Assembly: GCF_018613795.1 (NCBI RefSeq)
Contig: NZ_JAGGPN010000042.1
Location: forward strand, 32,001 to 96,000
Origin: Arthrobacter sp. ISL-65
GTDB taxonomy: Bacteria > Actinomycetota > Actinomycetes > Actinomycetales > Micrococcaceae
Length of the DNA: 64,000 bases
Direction of reading: 5' to 3'
Shown here in pieces: positions 25,808 to 34,074 of this stretch. A program made the position numbers and the translations under genes. Under the pieces are notes generated by a model. That model was not told where the DNA came from, did not search any database, and saw only the letters and a program-made list of their open reading frames with translations. Position 1 is the stretch's first letter. Each line of letters starts with the position of its first letter.

Positions 25808-26548
25808 CTACTCTGCCGGCTTGATGACGTAGCCCGCGCCGCGGACCGTGTGAATCATCGGCGGGTGCACGGCATCCACCTTTTTGCGCAGGTATGAGAT
25901 GTACAGTTCGACGATGTTGGCCTGGCCGCCAAAGTCGTAGTTCCACACCCGGTCCAGGATCTGGGCCTTGCTGACCACGCGCTTGGGGTTCTCCATGAGG
26001 TAGCGCAGCAGCTCGAACTGGGTGGCTGTCAGCTGCAGCTCGTCGCCGGCGCGGGTGACTTCGCGTGTGTCGAGGTTCAGGACGAGGTCGCCCACCACAA
26101 GCTCAGCGGAATCCATGGCCGCGACGCCGGAACGCTGGACCAGCCGGTGCAGGCGCAGCAGGACTTCCTCCATACTGAACGGCTTGGTGACGTAGTCGTC
26201 GCCGCCCGCGGCGAGGCCCACGATGCGGTCCTGTACCGCGTCCTTGGCGGTAAGGAACAGGGCCGGGACCTCCGGTGCGAAGGCGCGGATCCTGCCCAGG
26301 AGCTCGACGCCGTCGAACCCGGGAAGCATCACATCAAGCACCAGCACGTCCGGGCGGAACTCCTTGGCGAGCTTCACGGCCTCCGGACCGTCGGCAGCGA
26401 CGGCGACCGACCAGCCAGCCATGCGCAGGCCCATGCTCATGAGTTCTGAGAGGCTCGGCTCGTCGTCGACCACAAGGGCGCGGATGGGGGATCCGTCCGG
26501 GTGGGTCAGCTGCGGAAGGTTGTTGGTCATGGAGTGCGAAGTGGCCAT
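25808..26548 (-). CDS. OmpR/PhoB-family response regulator
   Basis: 246 aa from the ATG at 26548, chosen because GGAGAG lies 7 nt upstream. Receiver domain: VVDDEPSL acidic pocket, phospho-acceptor Asp in VLVLDVMLPGFDGVELL, LTAK (Thr) and KPFSMEEV (Lys). The C-terminal winged helix (residues ~145-240) has LTATQFELLRYLMENPKRVVS and HTVRGAGYVIKP. It partners the kinase immediately downstream. An in-frame extension to 26590 would include the ribosome site and is rejected. Confidence 0.93.
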   Translation of the reverse strand: MATSHSMTNNLPQLTHPDGSPIRALVVDDEPSLSELMSMGLRMAGWSVAVAADGPEAVKLAKEFRPDVLVLDVMLPGFDGVELLGRIRAFAPEVPALFLTAKDAVQDRIVGLAAGGDDYVTKPFSMEEVLLRLHRLVQRSGVAAMDSAELVVGDLVLNLDTREVTRAGDELQLTATQFELLRYLMENPKRVVSKAQILDRVWNYDFGGQANIVELYISYLRKKVDAVHPPMIHTVRGAGYVIKPAE

Positions 26549-26744
26549 GTGACAACTCTCCGTTCTGGTGATTAGCCGCCGCTTTGGCAACCCTGTGCGC
26601 CGGCTGTGAATCCCAGCCTAGCGAGCTGAAAGGCGTCGAGTACGTGTTTTTGGGTCACAGCCATGGCTCTTGCGCCGCACAGGCCAATCACAGGAAGGCT
26701 TTCCAGTCTGGAACGGACACTTCCGCACCCCTAAGGAGACCGCA

Positions 26745-27776
26745 ATGAGCGGACAGCAGCACCCACCTGTTCCAGAAACCACACCCCTGCCTCCGGCGCC
26801 GCAGCCGGAGAGGTACTCATGCCAGCCAGGGCCGGGGGCCGGCCGGGATACCGGTTCCGGGGCCGGGCCCGCCCGGCCTGCCGAACCCGAAACTGAACCT
26901 GTGACCTCCCTGGGCACGTTCTCTTCGGGCAGCGCCGCCTCAAATGCCGCACCGCACGCCGTCGTGTCGAACCCTGTCGCCCCGGGCGGCGACCCCAACT
27001 CCCAAACCACGAACTACCAGGCCCCGTACGCGGGCTGGGGTGCCGGCGGGGCGCAGCCTTCCGGCGGCGGCGCCGGCTGGGGAGGGCCGCCGTCGGCCGG
27101 AACAGCGGGAGGTCCGGCGGCCGGCGGCAAGCCCTGGACCATGAAGCGGGGGCTGGTCGTGGCCGGTGCTGCCACGGTTCTGGCCGCTGGCGCCGGAGCC
27201 ACCGTTTACGGTTTGGGCAGCAACGCTGCCGCTGCCGGCGGAACGGCCGCAGGTGCCCAGGGCGGGTTGGCGCAGGGTGGAACGCAGGGCGGTTTGAGCC
27301 AGGGCGGCTTGCCGCAGGATGGCGGGTCGATGGGCGGTCCGGGCATGCAGGCGCCGGGAAGCGGAACGGTGCCAGACCAGGGAGGCGACTTCGCGCCCAA
27401 CGGCCTCGGCGGCATGGGCAGCGGCGTTTCTGCAGCGGTCCATTCGGAGTACGTGGTCGAGGAGAACGGCGCCTACGTCACCAAGGTGGCGCAGCTCGGC
27501 ACTGTGTCCACCGTTTTCTCCGGTTCGGTCACGGTGAAGAGTGCCAACGGCTTCACGCGCACCTACGCGCTCAGCGACGACACAGCGGTGAGCAACATGC
27601 TGCAGCGGCGCCAGCAGTCGGTAACCGGCGACCTGACAGCGGCTGACATCGTGGCGGGAGCCACCGTTCGGATTGTGGCAGGCAAGGATGGCTCGGCGTT
27701 TGCGGCGGAGAGCGTGCAGGTGAGCGGTACCACCACGCAGTCGGGCGGAAGCACAGGTTCGAGCCAGGCCAGCTGA
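26745..27776 (+). CDS. Single-pass membrane protein with Pro/Gly-rich arms
   Basis: 343 aa; ATG at 26745 follows AAGGAG. The N-terminal ~135 residues are a Pro/Gly/Ala-rich cytosolic tail. A single helix follows (RGLVVAGAATVLAAGAGATVYG, residues ~143-165), then a Gly/Gln-rich linker (GGLAQGGTQGGLSQGGLPQ) and a C-terminal domain of ~100 residues (VTVKSANGFTRTYALSDDTAVS, GDLTAADIVAGATVRIVAG) that resembles DUF5666-type beta barrels. Transcribed divergently from the two-component system, so it may be a regulatory target. Function unknown. Confidence 0.7.
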   Translation: MSGQQHPPVPETTPLPPAPQPERYSCQPGPGAGRDTGSGAGPARPAEPETEPVTSLGTFSSGSAASNAAPHAVVSNPVAPGGDPNSQTTNYQAPYAGWGAGGAQPSGGGAGWGGPPSAGTAGGPAAGGKPWTMKRGLVVAGAATVLAAGAGATVYGLGSNAAAAGGTAAGAQGGLAQGGTQGGLSQGGLPQDGGSMGGPGMQAPGSGTVPDQGGDFAPNGLGGMGSGVSAAVHSEYVVEENGAYVTKVAQLGTVSTVFSGSVTVKSANGFTRTYALSDDTAVSNMLQRRQQSVTGDLTAADIVAGATVRIVAGKDGSAFAAESVQVSGTTTQSGGSTGSSQAS

Positions 27777-28372
27777 CTACTGCGGGAGGGGCAGCGCCCA
27801 GGCCACCCGGGGCGCTGCTGCCGTCGCTCCGCTGGATTTGACCGGAGCCGCACGCCCTACCGAGCAAAAAATCCCCCGTCCGGACTGCGTCATAGCTGGA
27901 CAATCCGAAAATCGCGGCTGTAGGTTTCGGCAATCGGGATGTCATTGAATATTCGGCGTATATTCATCAAAAATCCGAACAGAATTCCGCAGGAGCAGGT
28001 TTCCGACCGCCCGTTCAGGAAAATAAATCAAAATATCCACGAACGGCAAAACTGTGATTTATCACACAAACGCGCCGTTTGTCTCAGTATGCGGACGGTT
28101 CCGTCCATTGTTACTTGCAAGTTCTCATTGTTACGTTGCACACTTTCAAATGTGAACAAGAACTCAACAGCACCTGCAGCCGCAGAACATTGGCCCAGCA
28201 CACCAGCTGCTGCCGACATGCGCTGTTGTCGAATGCACGCCTAACTTTCACCACCCCACGAAGTTTTTAGGCATTCGCCCCCAGCCCAGCGTAGGGCGCC
28301 CCTCCCCAAAATCATTGCGGGACCCAAGCATTCGAGCCGCGATGACGGCCATTCACATTGAGGTAAGCATTC
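27777..28372. other. Long AT-rich intergenic region before the winged-helix gene
   Basis: About 600 nt without a supportable gene. A 9-bp hairpin, GCAGCGCCC/GGGCGCTGC (27791-27818), follows the upstream gene but has no T-run. From ~27890 to ~28280 the base composition is much richer in A+T than the surroundings (runs such as AAATAAATCAAAATATCC), with a palindrome TGTGAT-TT-ATCACA at 28053-28066. This looks like a complex promoter and long 5' leader for the 28373 gene. Confidence 0.55.
28053..28066. promoter_or_regulatory. CRP-like palindrome with short spacer
   Basis: TGTGATTTATCACA is a perfect 14-nt palindrome with CRP/FNR-type half-sites. The spacer between TGTGA and TCACA is 4 nt rather than the usual 6, so GlxR/CRP binding is uncertain. 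It lies ~310 nt upstream of the winged-helix gene in the AT-rich stretch. Confidence 0.35.
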
Positions 28373-29248
28373 ATGTCAGTTGCATCCGGATACGTCCACA
28401 TCTCAGTCCGTAACGCCAACAAAGCAGGCCAGGCATCGGGCCTGCGGCAGGGATTCGGCGCCCGCCCCGCCTTCGCTCCGGGCGGCCAGGCAAACAGCGT
28501 TCCCGCCGCTCCGGGTTACGCGCCCCAGGGGTACAACCCGAACTCGTACGGCCAGCTGCGCGCCGTCCAGGCTGACGAAGCCGCCCCGCTCACAGCGCCC
28601 ACGCCTCTTGTGGCCCCGGCTGCCGCCGCACCGGTCCGCGCCGTACCCAATGAAAACGTTGCCCGCGGATTCGTCCTGTACATGGGCATTGACGAGGAAA
28701 CCGCGGCTGCCGCCGGCACCTCGATCGCCAAGCTTGCCCAGGAGATCCGGGCCTACGCCCAGTCGCTTGTAACCGGTGCCGAGAGCTACGCCGCCGTCGC
28801 TGTGGCGCCGGCCAGCGCCCCCGGTTCTGCGCTCGACGTCGTCCGTTCCACCTTTGGTGACCCCACCGTCAATGCCCGGCAGCGCACCGAGACCGCCCGC
28901 GTGCAGCCGGCCCAGGATCCCCGCCCGTCGGGTGTCCTGATCGACCTCGCCCGCCGCGAGGTGCACCTCGACGGCGAGTCCCTGAATCTGACGTTCAAGG
29001 AATTCGAACTGCTCAACTACCTCGTGGAGAACGGCACCCGCACCGTGGGGCGCGACGAACTGCTCGAGGGCCTGTGGCGGAACGCCGAAGAGGTGCCGAA
29101 CGAGCGCACCATCGACGTCCACATCCGCCGCCTGCGCTCCAAGCTCGGCCGCCTCGCCAACACCGTGCGTACCGTTCGTGGCCAGGGCTACCGCTTCTAC
29201 GAGCACCCGGAAGTTGTTGTCTGGGCCGCTCCGGAGTACTCGATCTAG
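28373..29248 (+). CDS. OmpR-type winged-helix protein without a receiver domain
   Basis: 291 aa. The C-terminal ~100 residues are a PhoB/OmpR DNA-binding domain: VLIDLARREVHLDGE, LNLTFKEFELLNYLVENGTR, RTIDVHIRRLRSKLG and TVRTVRGQGYRFYEHPE. The N-terminal ~180 residues contain no phospho-acceptor domain. They begin SVASGYVHISVRNANKAG, continue with an Ala/Pro-rich stretch, then a short predicted alpha/beta segment (ARGFVLYMGIDEETAAAAG, AKLAQEIRAYAQSL). It is likely a transcription factor controlled by abundance or by its novel N-terminal region. The long AT-rich leader upstream suggests strong or complex regulation. Monocistronic. Confidence 0.8.
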   Translation: MSVASGYVHISVRNANKAGQASGLRQGFGARPAFAPGGQANSVPAAPGYAPQGYNPNSYGQLRAVQADEAAPLTAPTPLVAPAAAAPVRAVPNENVARGFVLYMGIDEETAAAAGTSIAKLAQEIRAYAQSLVTGAESYAAVAVAPASAPGSALDVVRSTFGDPTVNARQRTETARVQPAQDPRPSGVLIDLARREVHLDGESLNLTFKEFELLNYLVENGTRTVGRDELLEGLWRNAEEVPNERTIDVHIRRLRSKLGRLANTVRTVRGQGYRFYEHPEVVVWAAPEYSI

Positions 29249-29455
29249 TCCATCCTTGGCACCGCCCTAAAAGCGGCACGATCCCTCTGCGCCTGTGCTC
29301 GTTCCTGCCCACCGTCGCCCTCGCCTCGCAAGCTCGGCCAGGGAACCCTGACGGCGTGGGCCCAAACAACGGCGCTTTCGGAATGTGCCGCCTTTTGGCG
29401 TTCAGCTGACCAAATCCCAAGCACTTGCCTCCGCGGCTGGAGATAGGCTTGGGCC

Positions 29456-29983
29456 ATGAGTGCGCACCATAAGAAGCGACTGGTCCTTATGCGCCACGCC
29501 AAAGCCGACTGGCCGGGCGGGGTAGCGGACCACGAGCGTCCCCTGGAGGAGCGTGGCCACCGCGAGGCGCCCCTTGCGGGCAAATGGCTGCTCAAGCACA
29601 GCATCGTCCCCGATTTCATCCTGTGCTCCAGTGCTCTGCGAACTCGGCAGACGTGCACTTGGGTGTGCAGTGAACTCGGTGAGAAGGCTCCGACGCCGAA
29701 ACTTGAGGACGGGCTCTACGGCGCCTCCGCGCTGCGCATGCTCGCGGTCATCAACCATGTGCCGGACACCGTGACCACGCTGATGGTGATATCCCACATG
29801 CCCGGCGTGCAGGACCTGGCCATGCACCTGGCCTCGCGGGATTCCAATCACGACGCCTACATGGATGCCGCAACGCGATTTCCCACGAGCGGGCTGACCG
29901 TGCTGGAGACAGAGAAGCCCTGGGCGGAGCTGGATGGCCAGGATGCCAAGCTCACGCACTTCAAGGTTCCCCGCGCACACTAG
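29456..29983 (+). CDS. SixA-like histidine phosphatase
   Basis: 175 aa. The phosphoglycerate-mutase fold signature is at the N-terminus: LVLMRHAKADWPGG (RHG-type motif with RHA), then PLEERGHREAPLAGKWL, FILCSSALRTRQT, and the second catalytic His in LMVISHMPGVQDL. Length and motif order match SixA-like short histidine phosphatases, which can act on phospho-His proteins or small phosphates. Substrate unknown. Its stop overlaps the convergent 29980 gene by 4 nt. Confidence 0.85.
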   Translation: MSAHHKKRLVLMRHAKADWPGGVADHERPLEERGHREAPLAGKWLLKHSIVPDFILCSSALRTRQTCTWVCSELGEKAPTPKLEDGLYGASALRMLAVINHVPDTVTTLMVISHMPGVQDLAMHLASRDSNHDAYMDAATRFPTSGLTVLETEKPWAELDGQDAKLTHFKVPRAH

Positions 29984-30603
29984 CCTCTTCGCTGGGAAGT
30001 TTTCCGCGGGGCTGCCTGCTGAACAGGTTTCTGCTGACCAGGTTTCTGCTGAGCAGGGCGCTGCGCTGGCTGCCGGGCGCCCGCGGGAAGCCTCGTCGCA
30101 GGACGGGCCGGTGATCCAGCAGCGCCGGCCGTGCGGGCTGGACCGGCATCCCGGGGCCTGGACATGGCAGTGGGTCGGGTGAGTGCATTCCGCTGCAGCC
30201 GCCTCCGGGGCGGCCAGACCGCCGCGCAGAACAGCACCAGCAGCGTCAGGCATCCCGAAGCCGACGCAAGGTAGAAGTAGATGTCCGAATCCCGGGTAGT
30301 CACGGCCTGGCCCAGAGAAGCGGCTTCCTGGTTGAAGGCGAGTCCCCACATGCGCAGGAAGGCGATGCTGCACCCGATGAACAGGCTGGTTCCCACCCCG
30401 CCCGCCAGCAGGGCAAGGTAACGGTGGCGGGCAAAGGCTTCCGCCACGGACGCCACGTACCCCACGGCCACGGCGCCGAGGAATGCAACCAGTGCCGCTT
30501 CTTCCAGCGAAATGGACGTCAGCACCAGCAGGCCTGCCGCTGCGGCAAACGCACCGATCGCTGTCTTTCCGCTGTTACCCATGTGGCGCATGGGACTAAT
30601 CAT
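29980..30603 (-). CDS. Four-helix membrane protein with Pro/Gln-rich tail
   Basis: 207 aa. Four hydrophobic segments: IGAFAAAAGLLVLTSISL, AALVAFLGAVAVGYVAS, YLALLAGGVGTSLFIGCSIAF and YLASASGCLTLLVLFCAAVW. A basic Ala/Pro/Gln-rich tail (~65 residues, QQKPGQQKPVQQ) follows. The ATG overlaps the stop of the TetR gene as ATGA, so it is the last gene of the ATPase-YhgE-TetR operon. I do not recognise the family. Confidence 0.7.
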   Translation of the reverse strand: MISPMRHMGNSGKTAIGAFAAAAGLLVLTSISLEEAALVAFLGAVAVGYVASVAEAFARHRYLALLAGGVGTSLFIGCSIAFLRMWGLAFNQEAASLGQAVTTRDSDIYFYLASASGCLTLLVLFCAAVWPPRRRLQRNALTRPTAMSRPRDAGPARTAGAAGSPARPATRLPAGARQPAQRPAQQKPGQQKPVQQAAPRKTSQRRG

Positions 30604-31250
30604 CCCTGAGGATCGGGCCCCTTCAGCACGTAGCCGCGCATGATTGTCATGATGGCTGCAACGCTTTGGTCACGGCTCCGTTCGGGGTTGTACGTCTGGC
30701 GGTCCAGCCCCACCACAAAGCAGGCGCCAAACACGGCTGCCTCCAGGCTTCCCCGCGAAATGGTGGCGTCCACCGGGTACTGTGCAGCAACGCTTTCGAT
30801 GGCCGTGCCGATGACCTGCAGCAGCCGGGTCCGGAGCTCGGCGAAAGTGTCCTGCCATTCGCTCGGGGTACGCCACTGTTCGCCCACCCACAGCCTGGCG
30901 AAGGACGGATACTCGGCCATGAAATCCATGGCCTGGCCGATCATCGCCTCCATGCCGGCCAGCGGGTCCGCCGTCCCGCCCTTCACGCTGAGCAGCCTGG
31001 CTTCGAGGATGTCGACGCCATGCCGCAGGAGCTGGGCGATTAGGTCGGACTTGCTGCCGAAGTTGTAGTAGACGGTCCCCTTGGACACGCCGGCCGCAGC
31101 GGCGATCTCGTCCACCGTCACACCAGACGCGCCGCGTTCCCCGATCAGGTCCATGGATGCCTCGAACAGCTTCTGCTTCGTGGCATTGGTCCGGCCGGGG
31201 CGGAGCTTCCTCGGTGCAACGGGTTCCTGGTCCGCCTCCAGCGTGCTCAT
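30600..31250 (-). CDS. TetR-family transcriptional regulator
   Basis: 216 aa. N-terminal HTH: NATKQKLFEASMDLIGERG, ASGVTVDEIAAAAGVSKGTV with YYNFGSKSDLIAQLL closing the HTH. The C-terminal ligand-binding helices include MIGQAMDFMAEYPSFARLW. Start at 31250 overlaps the YhgE stop by 4 nt. It is the third gene of the four-gene operon, and the 18-bp palindrome at 34048 upstream of the first gene is the likely site of autorepression. The inducer is probably a substrate of the YhgE-type transporter. Confidence 0.9.
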   Translation of the reverse strand: MSTLEADQEPVAPRKLRPGRTNATKQKLFEASMDLIGERGASGVTVDEIAAAAGVSKGTVYYNFGSKSDLIAQLLRHGVDILEARLLSVKGGTADPLAGMEAMIGQAMDFMAEYPSFARLWVGEQWRTPSEWQDTFAELRTRLLQVIGTAIESVAAQYPVDATISRGSLEAAVFGACFVVGLDRQTYNPERSRDQSVAAIMTIMRGYVLKGPDPQG

Positions 31251-33283
31251 ACGGCGATCTCCGGTTTCAGGGTCTTAAGGGTCCAGAACTTGTTCTTGCG
31301 GACGGCCAGCGTCGAAAGTGCCATCCCCAGCAAAGTGTAGCCAAACAGCCCCGCCACGGTGGCCGGTATCAGGGACAGGTCCGCCCCGTAGACCAGGTGC
31401 CGCATGCCATCCACCACGTAACCCATGGGCAGGACCCGGTGGACGGCGTGCAGCGGTTCGGGCGTGGTCTGCCACGGGAAGGTGCCGCCCGAGGAGACGA
31501 GCTGCAGCACGAGCAGGATGAGCACCACCAGCTTTCCCGGCGAACCGAGGAGCGCCACCACGCCCTGGATGATGGCGCTGAACGCCATGGCGGCTGCCAG
31601 CAGGAACAGCCACATCAGCCATGGATGGGCAGGATGCAGTCCAAGGCCGACGTTCACGACGACGGTGAGCAGGCTGGCCTGCACGGCAGACACCGCCAGG
31701 AACGGAAGCCAGCCCCCGACGGCGATCTTCCAGGCCGGCGCGTTGGAGGCCAGGGCGCGCTGGGTAATGGGCCGCATTGCCTGGACCAGCATGAAGATGC
31801 CGATCCACAGGGCCAGGGTCATGAAAAAGGGGGCAAGCCCTGCACCGTAGGAGCCGGCCTTTGCCTGCGAGACGTTGCTGACGGCCACGGGGTCGGACAT
31901 CACGGCGGAGAGGCTGCTCTTCTGCGAGTCATCCGGGTGGGGGACCTTGCCGGCTCCCTGGGACAGCCCGTCAGCCAGTTTCCCGGCACCGGCCGCGGCG
32001 GTGCCCGCTCCGCTCTCCAGCTGCGCCGCACCGTCGTCGAGCTTTTGGGCACCCGCCGAGAGGGCGGCGGAACCGTCCACCGCCGTCTGCTCACTGGAAG
32101 CCAGAGTTGCGGCTCCGGCCGCCAGCCGGTCTGCCCCGGCAGACGCCGTCGAGATGCCGCCGGTCAGCGCGGGGGCGGCGGCGGCCAGCCGGGCTGCGCC
32201 CGCACTGACCGCAGCTGATCCGTCGGAAAGCTGCTGGATCTGCGCGGCGTCTGCCTGCATCTTCGCCTTGGCGTCACTGCCCGGGCCGGAGGCAGCTGCG
32301 GAATCGACTTCCGCGAGCACCTTGTCCGCCTGTTCCTGGGTCAGGACGCCGGCGGCCACCAGCTTGCTGTTGGACTCCTGCAGCCGGCCGCGGAGGCCAT
32401 TTTCTGCTGCCTCGAGCTGCCCGACGGCGTCCTGCACCTTGCTGTTCAGCGCCGCGTTTCCTGCCGCAACCTGCGCGGCACCGTCAGCGAGGCGCTGCGA
32501 GTCCGCCGGAAGCCCGGCCGTCCTGTCCCGCAGTTCCGCCAGCCCTCCGCTCAGCTGCCCGGCACCCTCCGAGAGCTCGTTGGCCCCGTCACGGAGTCTG
32601 ACCTGGCCGTTGTAAAGGTCGGCGGCCCCGGTTTCCAGCTTCCCTGTTCCCTCATGCAGGGTGACCGTACCGTCGTGCAGCCGGGTGATGCCGTCCGCCA
32701 GTTGGGTAGCGCCGTCGGCCGCTTTCACCATCTGCGTGTGGATGGTGCCGAACCCGGTGAGAAGTTGGTTGGCTGTCTCCGCGCCGACCTCCTTGGCCAC
32801 CGACGCATGGACGGCAGCGGTCAGCTTGTCCACGATGGTGCTCAGCAGGTAGTTGTTGGCGTCGTTGGTGGTGACGTTAAGCATGGCCTGGGTCGCCGAA
32901 TCGAAGCTGCCCGGCGAGGCGAGGTTGGCAGAGAAGTCCTTGGGGATCCTGAGGGCGAAGGCATACTTTCCGTCGCTGACGCCCTGGTCCGCCTCCGCAG
33001 CAGTCGGGACCGTCTGCCAGTTGAACACGTGCCCGTCAAGGAGGCTGTCCGCCACCTTCTGTCCGGCCTCCAGCCGCGTTCCATTGCCGGCGGCCGCCCC
33101 GGTGTCCTCCACCACGAGCGCGGCGTCGATCCGGTCGAGGTTGCCGTACGGATTCCAGTTGGCGTAGAGGTACACCGCGCCGTAGAGCAGAGGCACCAGG
33201 GTCAGGGCCAGGATGGTCAGCTTGGGCAGCAGCCCGCCGGTCATGCGCTTGAGTTCGGACCGCGCCAGCCGCAAGACAGTCAC
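31247..33283 (-). CDS. YhgE/Pip-type membrane transport protein
   Basis: 678 aa. N-terminal TM (LPKLTILALTLVPLLYGAVYLY), then the Pip signature NWNPYGNLDRIDAALV. A large extracytoplasmic region (residues ~60-460) carries many imperfect heptad-like repeats of the L-DG-A-L-GA type. Five C-terminal helices follow and match an ABC-2 permease half (LWIGIFMLVQAMRP, GVVALLGSPGKLVVLILLVLQ, SSGGTFPW, LPMGYVVDGMRHLVYG). Family members include phage infection protein and ABC-2-like exporters. Overlaps the degenerate ATPase upstream and TetR downstream by 4 nt each. Substrate unknown. Confidence 0.88.
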   Translation of the reverse strand: MTVLRLARSELKRMTGGLLPKLTILALTLVPLLYGAVYLYANWNPYGNLDRIDAALVVEDTGAAAGNGTRLEAGQKVADSLLDGHVFNWQTVPTAAEADQGVSDGKYAFALRIPKDFSANLASPGSFDSATQAMLNVTTNDANNYLLSTIVDKLTAAVHASVAKEVGAETANQLLTGFGTIHTQMVKAADGATQLADGITRLHDGTVTLHEGTGKLETGAADLYNGQVRLRDGANELSEGAGQLSGGLAELRDRTAGLPADSQRLADGAAQVAAGNAALNSKVQDAVGQLEAAENGLRGRLQESNSKLVAAGVLTQEQADKVLAEVDSAAASGPGSDAKAKMQADAAQIQQLSDGSAAVSAGAARLAAAAPALTGGISTASAGADRLAAGAATLASSEQTAVDGSAALSAGAQKLDDGAAQLESGAGTAAAGAGKLADGLSQGAGKVPHPDDSQKSSLSAVMSDPVAVSNVSQAKAGSYGAGLAPFFMTLALWIGIFMLVQAMRPITQRALASNAPAWKIAVGGWLPFLAVSAVQASLLTVVVNVGLGLHPAHPWLMWLFLLAAAMAFSAIIQGVVALLGSPGKLVVLILLVLQLVSSGGTFPWQTTPEPLHAVHRVLPMGYVVDGMRHLVYGADLSLIPATVAGLFGYTLLGMALSTLAVRKNKFWTLKTLKPEIAV

Positions 33284-34008
33284 TTGCCCACCTCACCCGT
33301 CAGGCTGGAGTTTTTGTCCACATATTCGGACTTCGGGGGCGTTGTGGGGCCATTATCTGTACAAAAACTCCCCGGGGAGGGACGGCGGGCCGCGTTGCCG
33401 ATTGCCGCGGACGGTCCGGTCCAGCCGTCCGGGAGGGCAGTAACGGTTGCGACGACGGCGAGGGGCCGGCCGCCGTCGTGCGCCAGTTCCCTGAGCCGCG
33501 GCAGCCAGTTGGCAGAATCGGCGCCGTGCCGGTCGGGGGAGTCCACCACAAGGAGGTCCGTGCCGGGGTTGGCGAGGGCTAGCGCTGTAAGGAGCTCGAT
33601 GCGGCGCGCCGAAGGGAGCTGCTCCGTCCACATGCCGGCGACGTCCTCGAAGCGGTTGACCTTCAGCCACGGCTTGCTGAGGAGGGCGCCGCGGTAGCGC
33701 CGGGGAATCAGGGCCAGATCCTCGGTCACGAGGTCCGCCACGCTTAGGTGCTGTTCGGGTTCGTTGACGCCGGGGGAGTCCACCAGGGCGCTGGCGCGCC
33801 GCAGCGGTCTGATCCCGACCGAGCCGTCCCAGCCGGCCGTGCCGCCGTCGGGCCTCATCCGGCCACTTAGGACAAGCGCGAGGGCGGTCCTCTGGTCCTG
33901 GCGGTCGCCGGTCACCAGCAGCAGTTCGCCGCTGGCCACCTGCAGGGAAGTCGGCGGCAGGAGGTCAAGCCGCCGGCCTTTCACGCTGAGCTGTCGTGCG
34001 CAGAGCAA
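33280..34008 (-). CDS. Degenerate ABC-type ATPase-like protein
   Basis: 242 aa, co-translated with the YhgE gene (4-nt overlap). Overall order is that of an ABC nucleotide-binding domain: strand LSVKGRRLDLLPPTSLQVASG, phosphate-loop region LLLVTGDRQDQRTALALVL, LLTALALANPG and Walker-B-like LLVVDSPDR. Walker A lacks the Gly-Lys-Ser/Thr core, no LSGGQ is visible (LPSARRIEL), and the catalytic Glu after Walker B is Ser. ATP hydrolysis by the standard mechanism is unlikely. It may be a structural partner of YhgE. The last ~30 residues come from a 65-bp palindromic repeat (33307-33371). Confidence 0.75.
   Translation of the reverse strand: MLCARQLSVKGRRLDLLPPTSLQVASGELLLVTGDRQDQRTALALVLSGRMRPDGGTAGWDGSVGIRPLRRASALVDSPGVNEPEQHLSVADLVTEDLALIPRRYRGALLSKPWLKVNRFEDVAGMWTEQLPSARRIELLTALALANPGTDLLVVDSPDRHGADSANWLPRLRELAHDGGRPLAVVATVTALPDGWTGPSAAIGNAARRPSPGSFCTDNGPTTPPKSEYVDKNSSLTGEVGK
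33307..33371 (-). repeat. 65-bp palindromic dispersed repeat, copy 1 (inside the ATPase 3' end)
   Basis: The ends are inverted: GGAGTTTTTGTCCA and TGTACAAAAACTCC. Read on the minus strand, it starts with GGAGTTTTTGTACAGATAAT exactly like copy 2 at 38819, has the same 65-bp length, and matches it at roughly 50 positions. Here it is read in frame as part of the ATPase gene and supplies the residues SFCTDNGPTTPP...DKNSS before the stop. REP/MITE-like; no transposase is present. Confidence 0.8.
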
Positions 34009-34047
34009 GGGAGCCTTTCGCAGAAGTTGTCTGCTTCAAGGCTAACC

Positions 34048-34065
34048 GAACTGACTAGTCAGTTC
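34048..34065. promoter_or_regulatory. Perfect 18-bp palindrome, probable TetR operator
   Basis: GAACTGACTAGTCAGTTC is a perfect 18-nt palindrome 40 nt before the first codon of the ATPase-YhgE-TetR operon. It has the size and form of a TetR-family operator (ACTGACTAGTCAGT core) and the operon encodes a TetR regulator, so autorepression is likely. It also sits 10 nt from the 3' end of the upstream gene. Confidence 0.75.
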
Positions 34066-34074
34066 AAATAGACA

